This document shows, piece by piece, positions 36,446 to 45,560 of a stretch of DNA of 64,000 nucleotides (positions are counted from its first letter, which is position 1; each line of letters opens with the position of its first letter). A model generated the notes under the pieces. It did not search any database and was not told where the DNA came from. It worked only from the letters and a program-made list of their open reading frames with translations. Source of the DNA: Paenibacillus melissococcoides (GTDB lineage Bacteria; Bacillota; Bacilli; Paenibacillales; Paenibacillaceae); contig CALYLO010000014.1 in the NCBI GenBank assembly GCA_944800085.1, positions 117,445-181,444 of the forward strand. Reading direction: 5' to 3'. The position numbers and the translations under genes were made by a program.

Positions 36446-36507
36446 GCGCTGACTTTATATCCGTTCCGAGCATTTGACCATTCGTATGCCTGAGGAGGAG
36501 ATTTTGG

Positions 36508-38199
36508 GTGACACGTCCCCATTTTGCGTTTTGGCCTGCACGCATGCCGCTTACGCTCGCGGTGCCGGACACGACGCTGAGCGACAATCTGGAAGTGACC
36601 GCCCGCCGCTACCCGGACCGGACGGCGATTGTGTATTATGATCAGGTCATCACCTACCGAACGTTGAGAGACGAGGTCAACCGCATGGCCGCTTATTTAT
36701 TGCATCTGGGCATCGACAAAGGCGACCGCGTGCTGATCTACATGCAGAACAGTCCCCAATTCATCATTTCCTATTATGCCATTTTGCGGTGCGGCGGCAT
36801 CGTCGTGCCGATCAATCCGATGAATCTGACGGAGGAGCTCTCTTTCTATATTAAAGACGGCACCGTAAAGGTCGGCCTGGTCAGCCAGGAACTGTATCCG
36901 CGCATCGAGCCGCTGCTGGGAACGACCTTCCTGAAACGCATTATTCTCGCCGCATATTCCGACTACTGCCCGAATCCAGGCGCGGATGCCCCGGACTTCG
37001 TCAAAGCTCCCCGGCTGGACCCGGCCTCCCCTCAAGTTATCCCGTGGGCGGAAGCGATGGGAGCCGCCATCGGAGCGCGGCCGGTCCCGGAGACGGCAGG
37101 GAGCGATCTGGCGGTCTTGCCGTACACATCCGGGACGACCGGCCAGCCGAAAGGCTGCATGCATACCCATAAATCGGTGCAGGCGAACGTGATTGCGACG
37201 GCCTTCTGGGGAGCGCTGACGCCGGAATCGATCGTGCTGTCCACGCTACCCCTCTTCCATGTGACCGGTATGGTGCACGGCATGCACACGCCTATCTATA
37301 TGGGGGCCGCCATCGTCATGATGACGCGGTGGGACCGCAATACGGCCGCGCGGCTCATCGAGACCCGCAAGTGCACGCATTGGACGGGAATCAGCACGAT
37401 GATTATTGATTTTCTGGCCAATCCCGAGCTTCCGCATTACGATCTGAGCTCGCTGATCGCCATTACCGGAGGCGGGGCGGGGCTGCCGGAGGCGGTCGGG
37501 GAGAAGCTGCATCAAGCCACCGGCATCCGGTTCGTGGAAGGCTACGGCCTGTCGGAGACGATGGCGCAGACGCATTTCAATCCGCTCGATCGCCCGAAGC
37601 TGCAATGTCTCGGCATTCCGTCCTTTGACGTGGACGCGCGCATCATTGACCCGGTTACGCTGGAAGAGAAGGGCCCGCGCGAAGAAGGGGAAATCATCCT
37701 GAATGGCCCGCAATTATTTCAAGGCTACTGGAACAACCCGTCGGAAACGAAAAACGCCTTCGTCGAGATAGACGGCAAACCGTTTCTCCGCTCCGGCGAT
37801 ATCGGCTACTGCGACGAGGAAGGCTACTTCTTCATCGTCGACCGGGTGAAGCGCATGATTAACGCTTCCGGCTTCAAAGTGTGGCCGACCGAAGTGGAGT
37901 CGATTCTGTATAAGCATCCGGCGATTCAGGAAGCCTGCGTCATCGGGATACCGGACAAGAGAAAGGGCGAGGAGATCAAGGCGTACGTCGTCCTGCAGGA
38001 AGACAAGCGCGGCACGGTGGAGGCGGACGATATTATTCGCTGGGCCCAGCAGCATATGGCCGCCTATAAATATCCGCGCCGGGTCGAATTCGTCGCTTCG
38101 CTTCCGGTGACCGGCAGCGGCAAAATATTATGGCGCAAGCTGCAGGATGAGGCTTGGGACAAAGCGAAGCGGGAAGATTCCGGCCCTGGCCGACAATAG
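36508..38199 (+). CDS. acyl-CoA ligase (AMP-forming, long-chain fatty-acid type)
   Basis: 563 residues from GTG 36508 behind GAGGAGGAG. ANL-superfamily motifs: LPYTSGTTGQPKGCMHTH (P-loop A3), VEGYGLSETMAQTHFNP (A5), RSGDIGYCDEEGYFFIVDRVKRMINASGFKVWPTEVE (A7-A8) and the catalytic Lys near TGSGKILWRKL (A10). Activates a fatty acid to acyl-CoA using ATP and CoA. It supplies the substrate for the dehydrogenase of the same operon. Confidence 0.9.
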   Translation: MTRPHFAFWPARMPLTLAVPDTTLSDNLEVTARRYPDRTAIVYYDQVITYRTLRDEVNRMAAYLLHLGIDKGDRVLIYMQNSPQFIISYYAILRCGGIVVPINPMNLTEELSFYIKDGTVKVGLVSQELYPRIEPLLGTTFLKRIILAAYSDYCPNPGADAPDFVKAPRLDPASPQVIPWAEAMGAAIGARPVPETAGSDLAVLPYTSGTTGQPKGCMHTHKSVQANVIATAFWGALTPESIVLSTLPLFHVTGMVHGMHTPIYMGAAIVMMTRWDRNTAARLIETRKCTHWTGISTMIIDFLANPELPHYDLSSLIAITGGGAGLPEAVGEKLHQATGIRFVEGYGLSETMAQTHFNPLDRPKLQCLGIPSFDVDARIIDPVTLEEKGPREEGEIILNGPQLFQGYWNNPSETKNAFVEIDGKPFLRSGDIGYCDEEGYFFIVDRVKRMINASGFKVWPTEVESILYKHPAIQEACVIGIPDKRKGEEIKAYVVLQEDKRGTVEADDIIRWAQQHMAAYKYPRRVEFVASLPVTGSGKILWRKLQDEAWDKAKREDSGPGRQ

Positions 38200-38234
38200 T
38201 GCGCCGCCAGACTCGCTATGAAGGGAGATCAGGT

Positions 38235-38810
38235 TTGGAGCCGTCCATGAAAGAGAAGATTATGAAGCATAGCATTGCTCTTTTTGAAGCGAAAGGGTTC
38301 AGCGAAGCCTCGATCCAGGACATTGTCGACACGCTGGGCGTGACCAAGGGGACCTTCTATTATTACTTCGCGAGCAAGGAGCAACTGCTGACGCAGATTC
38401 ATCTGCAGTATATCGATTACATGCTGGAGGAGCAGCGGCGCATCATCGAGCAGCCCGGTCGCTCCTGGCGGGAGAAGCTGTCCGGGATCATCCTCATGAT
38501 GATTCGGGCCATCGAAGGCCAGGGCGGCAGCGCACGCATTTTTTTCCGTGAACTCCTTCATATTACGGGCGACAACCTCGCCGCTATCAAACAGAAGCGG
38601 GATCGGTTCCGGTTAAATGTGCAGTCTGTCATCGAGCGGGGAATGGAGAGCGGCGAGTTCAGGAATGATCTGCCGGCAGACATGATGGCGTTCAGCATCC
38701 TCGGCGCCTGCAACTGGTGCTATACCTGGTTCAAGCCAGACGGCCCGTTGTCCGATGCCGAGGTGGCCGCTGTCTACACCGAGACGTTCCTGAACGGGAT
38801 GAGCAAGTAA
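38235..38810 (+). CDS. TetR-family regulator of the acyl-CoA operon
   Basis: 191 residues from TTG 38235, with GAAGGGAGA 7 nt upstream. N-terminal HTH: EKIMKHSIALFEAKGFSEASIQDIVDTLGVTKGTFYYYFASKEQLL; the helical ligand domain follows, related to TetR_C of FadR-like regulators. Last gene of the acyl-CoA operon, ended by a terminator. Likely represses the operon through the palindrome at 33108-33127 and responds to an acyl-CoA; this is inference from context. Confidence 0.85.
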   Translation: MEPSMKEKIMKHSIALFEAKGFSEASIQDIVDTLGVTKGTFYYYFASKEQLLTQIHLQYIDYMLEEQRRIIEQPGRSWREKLSGIILMMIRAIEGQGGSARIFFRELLHITGDNLAAIKQKRDRFRLNVQSVIERGMESGEFRNDLPADMMAFSILGACNWCYTWFKPDGPLSDAEVAAVYTETFLNGMSK

Positions 38811-38836
38811 GAGAACAAGCAAGCCGCTAGAAGAAC

Positions 38837-38885
38837 AGAGCCGCAGGGAGGGACATAATCCTTACTCCTCGCGGCTCTCTTTTGC
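38837..38885 (+). terminator. rho-independent terminator, possibly bidirectional
   Basis: AGAGCCGC (38837-38844) pairs with GCGGCTCT (38871-38878), with further GGGAG/CTCCT pairing inside, followed by CTTTTG. It separates the operon from the convergent tetR gene at 38918-39559. Confidence 0.75.
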
Positions 38886-38917
38886 ATTTCATCGCGTACA
38901 TCGATCTCTAATCGAGT

Positions 38918-39559
38918 CTACCTGTCCTCCATAAGATGCAGATTGGCGCTCCCCGCTTGCTCTTCCTTCGACCGCCCGGATGGATAGGCGTAATGGTAGA
39001 TCGCTTCCAATTGCTTCGCCATATATTCGGGCGAATAAGGCGTGTCTTGCTCCAGCCAGTTCACCAAGACTCCCAGATGAGCGAACAGAACGTAGTGGCT
39101 CACAATCTCTTTGTTCAAGCCGTTCACGGCGCGCGGCGTCAGCTTCAACGCTTCAAAGGCCTGGCTGAATTGCCGGTATAACATCTCCATGAAGCGATTG
39201 TTAAAATAAGTTCTCGCGTTGTCTCCGAACATGGTTTTGTAAAAATCGCGGTGAAGACGGAAATGGGAGAACAAGCGGATGACTTGCTTTTCCGGGTACT
39301 TTTGGGCTGCGCTCCGCTCCTCGTCTTCGGTCGGCCCGACCGCCTTGGCGAGCTCCTCCAGCATGTCGTCCACGCTTCGTTCGAAAAGATCGTATTTGTC
39401 TTGATAATGCAAATAGAATGTCCCTCGATTAATGTCCGCCCGTTCGGCAATATCCTGCACCGTGATCGCCCCGAACTCCTTTTCGTTCATCAATTCGATT
39501 AATGCGCGTCTGATTTTTCTTTTCGTTCTTTTGACTCGCCGATCCGTCGTGTTGGACAT
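38918..39559 (-). CDS. TetR-family regulator
   Basis: About 213 residues, start ATG 39559 with GAAGGTGAAG in front (a TTG just upstream is possible). HTH segment: KRKIRRALIELMNEKEFGAITVQDIAERADINRGTFYLHYQDKYDLF; the C-terminal domain (FSHFRLHRDFYKTMFG…YFNNRFMEML) is the TetR_C_8/DhaS-like type. It is divergent from rph, with 213 bp between the starts, so it may regulate rph, itself, or both. Confidence 0.85.
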   Translation of the reverse strand: MSNTTDRRVKRTKRKIRRALIELMNEKEFGAITVQDIAERADINRGTFYLHYQDKYDLFERSVDDMLEELAKAVGPTEDEERSAAQKYPEKQVIRLFSHFRLHRDFYKTMFGDNARTYFNNRFMEMLYRQFSQAFEALKLTPRAVNGLNKEIVSHYVLFAHLGVLVNWLEQDTPYSPEYMAKQLEAIYHYAYPSGRSKEEQAGSANLHLMEDR

Positions 39560-39687
39560 CAAGCTTCACCTTCTTATTTACAAATTATTTACACAAAAAT
39601 CAACAATCTGGCTGCATGTGTACGGTAATGAACAGATGAGAGCGAACTGCGCATTGAACAAATAACAAGACTTGGTAAAATTATAAA

Positions 39688-39701
39688 CATCCAATTGGAT
39701 G
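39688..39701 (+). promoter_or_regulatory. perfect palindrome between tetR and rph
   Basis: CATCCAATTGGATG is fully self-complementary over 14 bp and lies 71 bp before the rph start in the divergent intergenic region. Candidate operator for the adjacent TetR. Confidence 0.5.
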
Positions 39702-39772
39702 ATTTTCAACAATATATTCATTTACTAGTGTTAGTGGCTAATTTAACCTTTTTTAAGGAGTTGAGGCCATTG

Positions 39773-42427
39773 ATGTATTGGGTCAATTTGGACAGCGTGA
39801 ATCGGACCCATTTGCCGCTCGTGGGCGGCAAGGGAGCCAATCTGGGAGAATTGCGGCAAGCCGGATTTCCCGTTCCCCCGGGATTCTGCGTTACGACTTC
39901 CGTCTATGACGCGGTAGTGGGACAATCGGATCGGATGGACTCTTTCTACGAAGAGCTCGGCCTCTTGAACGTTCAAGATAACGAAGCGATCCGGCGTCTA
40001 AGCCAGCGCATACAGCAGCATATCGGCAGCTTGCCAATCCCGGATGAGATGATCGAAGATATTCTCAAGGCATGGAGAGAGATGGGCGACAATCCTGTCG
40101 TAGCCGTTCGTTCCAGCGCGACGGCGGAGGATTTGCCGACAGCTTCCTTTGCCGGGCAGCAGGACACGCTCTTGAATGTCAAAGGGGAGCGGCAGCTCTT
40201 CGCTGCCATTCGGCAGTGCTGGTCATCCCTCTTCTCCGAACGGGCCATTGCCTACCGGATCAAAAACGGGTTCGATCATCGATCCGTCCGGCTGGCCGTC
40301 ATCGTCCAGCGCCTTATCGCGCCTGACGTGTCGGGGGTGATGTTCACCGCCGATCCGATAACGGGGAACCGGAGCATCATCTCGATTGATGCCAGCTTCG
40401 GGCTGGGAGAAGCGCTCGTGTCGGGGATCGTCAACCCTGATCTGTACCAAGTCAGGCAGGGCGAGATCGTGAAGAAACAGATCTCATGCAAGAAGTCGGC
40501 TGTCTATACGCTTGCCGAAGGCGGCACAGCCGTGGAAGAACTCCCTGAACCGAAGCAGAAGGAGCAGGCGCTGTCCGATGAGGAGATCATGACTTTGGCC
40601 CGAATGGGTGAACGGATTCAAGCGCATTACGGGACGGAGCAAGATATTGAGTGGTGCCTGTCCGGCGGACAGTTTTATATTGTTCAGGCCAGACCGATCA
40701 CTTCCCTTTTTCCGATACCGAAAGCGCCCGGCGATGAGCTGCATGTTTATTTCTCGTTCGGCCATATCCAGATGATGACGGATGCGATGTCGCCCGCCGG
40801 AATTTCGGTCTGGCAAATGACAAGAGAATTCGCCTCCTCCGGGCAGGAACGCGCGGTAGCGCTGGTAGAAGCCGGCGGCAGATTGTTCATGGATGCCACG
40901 CGTTCGCTGGAGGCCGGCTTGGCCCGGAAGGTGACGCTGCACATGATAGGCAAGATGGACGCCCTCATAGGCAGCGCGGCCAGACAAATCCTTGACCGTT
41001 TTCCGGTCAAAGAAGAATCCTCTTCCGGTTGGGAGGGGCTGGAAGAGATGCTCCCCCGGCTTGCGACGCAAGTGCTCAAGGATATGTTGGAGGGTGGTGG
41101 CCAAGCGGCCTACACGGAGGTCGAGGACGGAGCGGATCACCTTGTGGATATATGCCGGCAGCGGTTGGACGAATGCGGCGGAGCAGACAAAATTACGTAT
41201 ATTCATCAAAACTACGAGTCTTTGGCGCGCTATTTGATGGGCGAGAGCTTTCACTACATGGTGGCAGCCATGGTGGCGCAGCATCTGCTCGAGCTTCTGG
41301 CGAAATGGTGGCGGTTCGACGGCGGCGAACTGATTACACTGAACAAGTCCCTGCCATTCAATGTCACGAGCGAGATGGGGCTGGATCTGGGGGATGTGGC
41401 GGATATCGCCCGTCCTTATCCGGAAGTGACGGCGTATTTGCGGAACGCGGCCGAGGACGGATTTATGGAGGGGCTGGACGGCATTGCCGGAGGCCCGGAA
41501 TTCAAGGCGGCCTTCGCGCCGTGGCTGGAACGATACGGCGTGCGCTGTCCGGGCGAGATTGACATCATGAGAACGCGTTGGTCGGAACGGCCTTATATGC
41601 TGATCCCCTCGATTGTGGGACATCTGGACAGCGTCAAGCACGGAGAGCACCGCGAACGCTTCCGCCAAGGGGAGCAGGAAGCCGAGAGGGCCGCCGAACG
41701 CATTCTGACCCAAGTCCGCGGCCTGGAAGACGGAGCGTTCAAGGAACGGATCGTGTCCCGCTTGATTACCGTCTACCGCAGCTTTATGGGCTTGCGGGAG
41801 CATCACAAATTCGTGCTGGTGCGGCATTTGGCGCTGTATCGGAAAGCGGTGCTTGAGCTGGGCGATGATCTCGCGGCACGGGGCGTCCTGCGCGAACGGA
41901 ACGATATTTTCTTCCTGACCCTGCCCGAAATGAAGGAGATCATAACCGGCGCCTTCGAAGAAGATGTTCCGTCGCTGATCGCGGCCCGACAGGAGAGCTT
42001 CAAGCACTATCAGCGGCTGCAGCCGCCGCGCGTCTTCACGAGCGAAGGGGAGATTATCGAGGGCAGACTGGACGGCGGCGATGCGCCGGAAGGGGCCTTG
42101 ATTGGACTGCCGGTCTCTCCCGGCATCGTCGAAGGCAGGGCGAGAATCGTGCTGGATCCGAGCGCGGCTGCGCTGAAGGAAGGCGAGATACTGGTGGCGC
42201 CGTTCACCGATCCGGGCTGGACGCCGCTGTTCCAGCAAGCGAGGGGGCTCATCACCGAGATTGGAGGCCTGATGACGCACGGCTCGGTCATCGCCCGCGA
42301 GTATGGCATTCCCGCCATCGTCGGGGTCGAGCGCGCGACGAAGCTGATCCGTGAGGGCGATCTGCTTCGCCTGGACGGCACGACAGGATATGTGATCGTG
42401 CTGGAAGAAGCGTATAGCATGGTGTGA
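39773..42427 (+). CDS. rph: rifampin phosphotransferase
   Basis: 884 residues from ATG 39773, AAGGAG 12 nt upstream. Three-domain PEP-synthase-like enzyme: N-terminal ATP-grasp (LPLVGGKGANLGELRQAGFPVPPGF, VAVRSSATAEDLPTASFAGQQ, MFTADPITGN), a central rifampin-binding helical region, and a C-terminal swivel domain with the phospho-carrier histidine in GGLMTHGSVIAREYGIPAIVG. The THG form and the overall length point to Rph rather than PEP synthase (which has TCHAA). It inactivates rifamycins by phosphorylating the ansa-chain hydroxyl using ATP. A divergent tetR and a palindrome suggest regulation. Confidence 0.88.
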   Translation: MYWVNLDSVNRTHLPLVGGKGANLGELRQAGFPVPPGFCVTTSVYDAVVGQSDRMDSFYEELGLLNVQDNEAIRRLSQRIQQHIGSLPIPDEMIEDILKAWREMGDNPVVAVRSSATAEDLPTASFAGQQDTLLNVKGERQLFAAIRQCWSSLFSERAIAYRIKNGFDHRSVRLAVIVQRLIAPDVSGVMFTADPITGNRSIISIDASFGLGEALVSGIVNPDLYQVRQGEIVKKQISCKKSAVYTLAEGGTAVEELPEPKQKEQALSDEEIMTLARMGERIQAHYGTEQDIEWCLSGGQFYIVQARPITSLFPIPKAPGDELHVYFSFGHIQMMTDAMSPAGISVWQMTREFASSGQERAVALVEAGGRLFMDATRSLEAGLARKVTLHMIGKMDALIGSAARQILDRFPVKEESSSGWEGLEEMLPRLATQVLKDMLEGGGQAAYTEVEDGADHLVDICRQRLDECGGADKITYIHQNYESLARYLMGESFHYMVAAMVAQHLLELLAKWWRFDGGELITLNKSLPFNVTSEMGLDLGDVADIARPYPEVTAYLRNAAEDGFMEGLDGIAGGPEFKAAFAPWLERYGVRCPGEIDIMRTRWSERPYMLIPSIVGHLDSVKHGEHRERFRQGEQEAERAAERILTQVRGLEDGAFKERIVSRLITVYRSFMGLREHHKFVLVRHLALYRKAVLELGDDLAARGVLRERNDIFFLTLPEMKEIITGAFEEDVPSLIAARQESFKHYQRLQPPRVFTSEGEIIEGRLDGGDAPEGALIGLPVSPGIVEGRARIVLDPSAAALKEGEILVAPFTDPGWTPLFQQARGLITEIGGLMTHGSVIAREYGIPAIVGVERATKLIREGDLLRLDGTTGYVIVLEEAYSMV

Positions 42428-42539
42428 CCATCTTATGAATATAACCAGGGAAGGAACCGCGTTTTGCCGGAAAAAGGCAGAGCGCGGTTCTTTGTTTCTC
42501 CGCGGAAATATGCCAATATAGTCGTAAGGGGATGAGTGA

Positions 42540-43997
42540 ATGTTCAACGATTTCAAGCTCGTAGATGGACGTCCCGCTTCCGTTCAAGTGAAGGACTATA
42601 TCAAAGAGTTGATATATAAAGGAATTTTGCGCGCCGATCAGAAGCTCCCTTCGACCCGCGAGTTCGCCTCCTTATGGCAATTGAGCCGCAACACGGTCAT
42701 GACGGCGTACCGGGAACTGGAGGACGAAGGACTGATTCATTCCGTGGCGGGCAAAGGCAGCTATGTGGCGCAGGAGGTCGTGCCGGCCGTGGACGGCGCG
42801 CGGCTGGATTGGAAGGGAAGGATCGGAGCCTGCGCCCGCACGGCCGAGGAGCTCGATCTGATGAAGCATGGCGTTCGCTGGGAGAAGGGGATGATTTCGT
42901 TCACGAGCATTGCCCCGGACGAGAAGCTGTTCGATCTGGACAATATGAAGCGGGCCTTTCTCGATCGGATGTCGCTCGAAGGCGAGATTTTGCTGAACTA
43001 CGGCTATGCAAAAGGCTACAAGCCGTTAATCGACTGCCTGCTGCGGTACATGGAGACGAAGGGCGTGGATTTATCCGGCAAAGATTTGCTGGTGACGAAC
43101 GGCTTTACCGAAGGGCTCGACCTCGTCCTCTCGGCCATACGCAAGCCGCACGGGCGCGTGCTGTGCGAGAATCCGACCCATCATACGGCGATCAAGCTGT
43201 TCAAGATGCACGGCCTGGAGATCAACGGAATCGCCATGCAGGAGGACGGCCTCAAGCTGGAGGAGCTGGAGCGGGCATTGGCCCGACAGTCCTTCGACCT
43301 GGCTTATCTCATTCCGTCCTATCATAATCCGACCGGCATCGTCATGTCCCCGGAGAAGCGGATGGAGGCCTTGCGCTTGTTCGGCGAGTACCGCATCCCG
43401 GTGATCGAGGACGGCTTCAACGAGGAACTGCGCTATTCCGGCTCGCATGTCGCCCCGATGATTGCCTGCGGCGGCAGCGGGAACAACGTAGTCTACATCG
43501 GCAGCTATTCGAAGGTGCTGTTTCCGGGGATTCGCGTAGGCTGGGTCCTGGCGGATCGGGAGCTCGTCGATTATTTGGAGAGCATGAAGCGGGCGCGGAG
43601 CATTCATACGTCTACGCTCGATCAAGCGATTTTATATCAATACTTGCATAACGGAAATTTCGAAAAGTATATCAAGCGGGCCCGAAACGCTTACAAGCGC
43701 AAATATGAGCTGGCCGTGCAATGGTGCCGGGAGCATATTCCGTTCGCCAGGCTGAGCGGAGACGGAGGACTGCACTTATTCATTGAACTGCACGAATCGC
43801 TAGCCGCGCGCGATGTGCTCAGCGTGTGCGTGCGGCAAGGCGTTGTCTTTACGCCGGGCGATATTTTCCATACCGACGGCTCCGGCGCCAACACGTTCCG
43901 GCTCGGCTTCTCGCGCGTCTCGGAAGGGGAATTGGAGGCAGGCATCGCGACGATAGGCAGGACGGTCAGGCAGCTCATGGGGGAGGTAACGGGATGA
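42540..43997 (+). CDS. ddlR: MocR-type regulator (GntR HTH fused to aminotransferase fold), DdlR-like
   Basis: 485 residues; start ATG 42540 with AAGGGGATGAGTG. GntR-type winged helix at ~10-75 (YIKELIYKGILRADQKLPSTREFASLWQLSRNTVMTAYRELEDEGLI), then a class I aminotransferase-like domain (LVTNGFTEGLDLVLSAI, IPSYHNPTGIVMS, PLP-lysine region YIGSYSKVLFPGIRVGW). Its stop overlaps the ddl start by 4 bp. A MocR protein controlling ddl is known as DdlR in Brevibacillus; the same role is inferred from this coupling. PLP and D-alanyl ligands are likely. Confidence 0.8.
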   Translation: MFNDFKLVDGRPASVQVKDYIKELIYKGILRADQKLPSTREFASLWQLSRNTVMTAYRELEDEGLIHSVAGKGSYVAQEVVPAVDGARLDWKGRIGACARTAEELDLMKHGVRWEKGMISFTSIAPDEKLFDLDNMKRAFLDRMSLEGEILLNYGYAKGYKPLIDCLLRYMETKGVDLSGKDLLVTNGFTEGLDLVLSAIRKPHGRVLCENPTHHTAIKLFKMHGLEINGIAMQEDGLKLEELERALARQSFDLAYLIPSYHNPTGIVMSPEKRMEALRLFGEYRIPVIEDGFNEELRYSGSHVAPMIACGGSGNNVVYIGSYSKVLFPGIRVGWVLADRELVDYLESMKRARSIHTSTLDQAILYQYLHNGNFEKYIKRARNAYKRKYELAVQWCREHIPFARLSGDGGLHLFIELHESLAARDVLSVCVRQGVVFTPGDIFHTDGSGANTFRLGFSRVSEGELEAGIATIGRTVRQLMGEVTG

Positions 43998-44932
43998 AGG
44001 CGATGAAAGTCGGCGTGATTATGGGAGGCGTCTCCTCTGAACGCCAAGTGTCGCTCATGACGGGGAAGGAAATGATGGCGAATCTGGATGATAGATATGA
44101 AGCGATCCCCATCGAATTGAATTCCACGGAAGAGCTTATCGACAAGGTCAAAGGGATAGATATCGCCCTGTTGGCTTTGCATGGCAAATACGGCGAGGAT
44201 GGAACGGTACAGGGCACGCTGGAGACGCTCGGCATCCCCTACACAGGATCAGGCGTCTTATCCAGCAGCCTGTGCATGGATAAGGAGCTGACGAAGAAAA
44301 TCATCCGCTACGAAGGATTGGCGACGCCGGACTGGATGCTGATTACTTCGCTCGATGAGCTCGATACGGCGGCAGTCGGCCGGCGGCTCGGCTATCCCGT
44401 CGTCGTGAAGCCGAATACGGGCGGCTCCAGCATCGGCGTGCAGATCGCGGACGGCCCGGACCGCCTGCGTCAAGCCGTGGCGGACGCGCTGGCGTGGGAC
44501 CGGGAAGTGCTGCTGGAGCAATATGTTGCCGGCGGCGAAATCACGTGCCCGGTGCTGAATGGAACGCTGCTGCCCACCGTATCGATCAAGGCCAAGGCTC
44601 ATTTCTTCGACTATTCGTCCAAATATTGCGACGGCGGGGCGAAGGAGGAAGTCATCGAATTGCCCGAGCCGTGCGGCACGGCGGTTCGCGAGGCAGCTCT
44701 CCGCATCTATAAGGCCATGAAGTGCAGCGTGTATGCCCGCATCGACATGATGCTTGCCGACGGGATTCCCTATGTACTGGAAGTGAACACGCTACCGGGC
44801 TTGACCAAGAACAGCTTGCTCCCGAGAAGCGCCAAAGCGGCGGGCCTTTCTTACAGCCGGCTGCTGGATGAAATCATAACGTATTCCTTGCATGCAAGAA
44901 CGACAGAAAAAGCAGGTCTCCCTGGGCGGTAA
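43994..44932 (+). CDS. ddl: D-alanine-D-alanine ligase
   Basis: 312 residues from ATG 43994, coupled to the MocR gene. ATP-grasp ligase: VGVIMGGVSSERQVSLMTG, ALHGKYGEDGTVQG, GVLSSSLCMDKELTK, VVVKPNTGGSSIGV, the omega-loop FDYSSKYCDGGAKEEV with the Lys-Tyr typical of D-Ala-D-Ala enzymes, and VLEVNTLPGLTKNSLLPRSA. It makes the peptidoglycan precursor dipeptide in the cytoplasm. No lesion is seen; a terminator hairpin overlaps its end. Confidence 0.92.
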   Translation: MKAMKVGVIMGGVSSERQVSLMTGKEMMANLDDRYEAIPIELNSTEELIDKVKGIDIALLALHGKYGEDGTVQGTLETLGIPYTGSGVLSSSLCMDKELTKKIIRYEGLATPDWMLITSLDELDTAAVGRRLGYPVVVKPNTGGSSIGVQIADGPDRLRQAVADALAWDREVLLEQYVAGGEITCPVLNGTLLPTVSIKAKAHFFDYSSKYCDGGAKEEVIELPEPCGTAVREAALRIYKAMKCSVYARIDMMLADGIPYVLEVNTLPGLTKNSLLPRSAKAAGLSYSRLLDEIITYSLHARTTEKAGLPGR

Positions 44933-44946
44933 CGCCCGGAGATCTG
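44913..44946 (+). terminator. rho-independent terminator of ddlR-ddl
   Basis: CAGGTCTCC…GGGCG-GTAA-CGCCC…GGAGATCTG, a long stem with a small bulge and a GTAA loop, followed by CTTCTTTGTTT. It starts 20 bp before the end of ddl, so the last codons are part of the stem. Confidence 0.75.
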
Positions 44947-45056
44947 CTTCTTTGTTTATATTATAGAATTTATAACTGAATCGCCAAAAACCCTATGGAC
45001 TTTCTCATCGGCCTGATTTACGGAAACCAAGAGACTGCGTCGGATCCTGGAGGCAT

Positions 45057-45217
45057 CATTGCATTATTGAGGCACGTTGCATTATTGAGGCACGTTGCAT
45101 TATTGAGGCACGTTGCATTCTTGAGGTACGTTGCATTCTTGAGGTACGTTGCATTCTTGAGGTACGTTGCATTCTGGAGGTATCGTTGCCTCCTGAGGGC
45201 ATCGTTGCCTCCCGGGG
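45057..45217 (+). repeat. 18-bp tandem repeat, about nine units
   Basis: Units of the type CGTTGCATTATTGAGGCA / CGTTGCATTCTTGAGGTA in direct tandem, the last two 19 bp and more diverged. Identical neighbours come in blocks of three, showing recent unit duplication. An open frame across it would give (ALLRHV)n, but without start site or context, so it is regarded as non-coding. Confidence 0.85.
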
Positions 45218-45232
45218 TTTGAACATGTGGAG

Positions 45233-45560
45233 GGAATTGCTGCTATTTTACAGGATTTTCGGCTCAATGCGTCCGCATCCCGAGGAATTGCTGCACAGCT
45301 ACATCATTTTAGGCTCTTTTGCTCCAAGTGGAAGCAAAACGGGTGAAATTGCTGTAGTTTTGCAGGATTCTCTTTTTGGTGAAGTCATCTATATCCAATT
45401 GCTGTATTTATGCAGGATTTTGCTTACCGAATAGACGTATCTGGAAAAAATATTCAGTTTTGCGGATTTCGCTTATTGGATCGGCGTGTCTGGAAAGTTA
45501 GTTTTGCGGATTTCGCCTACCGGATAGACGTTTCAAAGGAAATTGTACAGTTTTCAGGCA
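45233..45560. repeat. degenerate ~50-60-bp interspersed repeats
   Basis: About six diverged copies of a unit like AATTGCTGTATTTTGCAGGA-TTTTCGCTTACCGAATAGAC-GTATCTGGAAA (e.g. 45234, 45288, 45337, 45396, 45452, 45500). A related piece with TTCCTGCGTTAACGCAGGA occurs at about 47040. No gene. Confidence 0.6.

Noticed and set aside
40484-42556. 690-codon open frame on the minus strand opposite rph
   Set aside because: rph is convincing by motifs and start. Long antisense frames arise from the GC-rich codon pattern; the antisense product has no start signal or domain. The same applies to 33149-34318 and 35444-36412.
44995-45222. Open frame with (ALLRHV)n / (AFLRYV)n repeats
   Set aside because: It is only the translation of the 18-bp tandem repeat; 18 is a multiple of 3, so any frame stays open. 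No ribosome-binding site or context.
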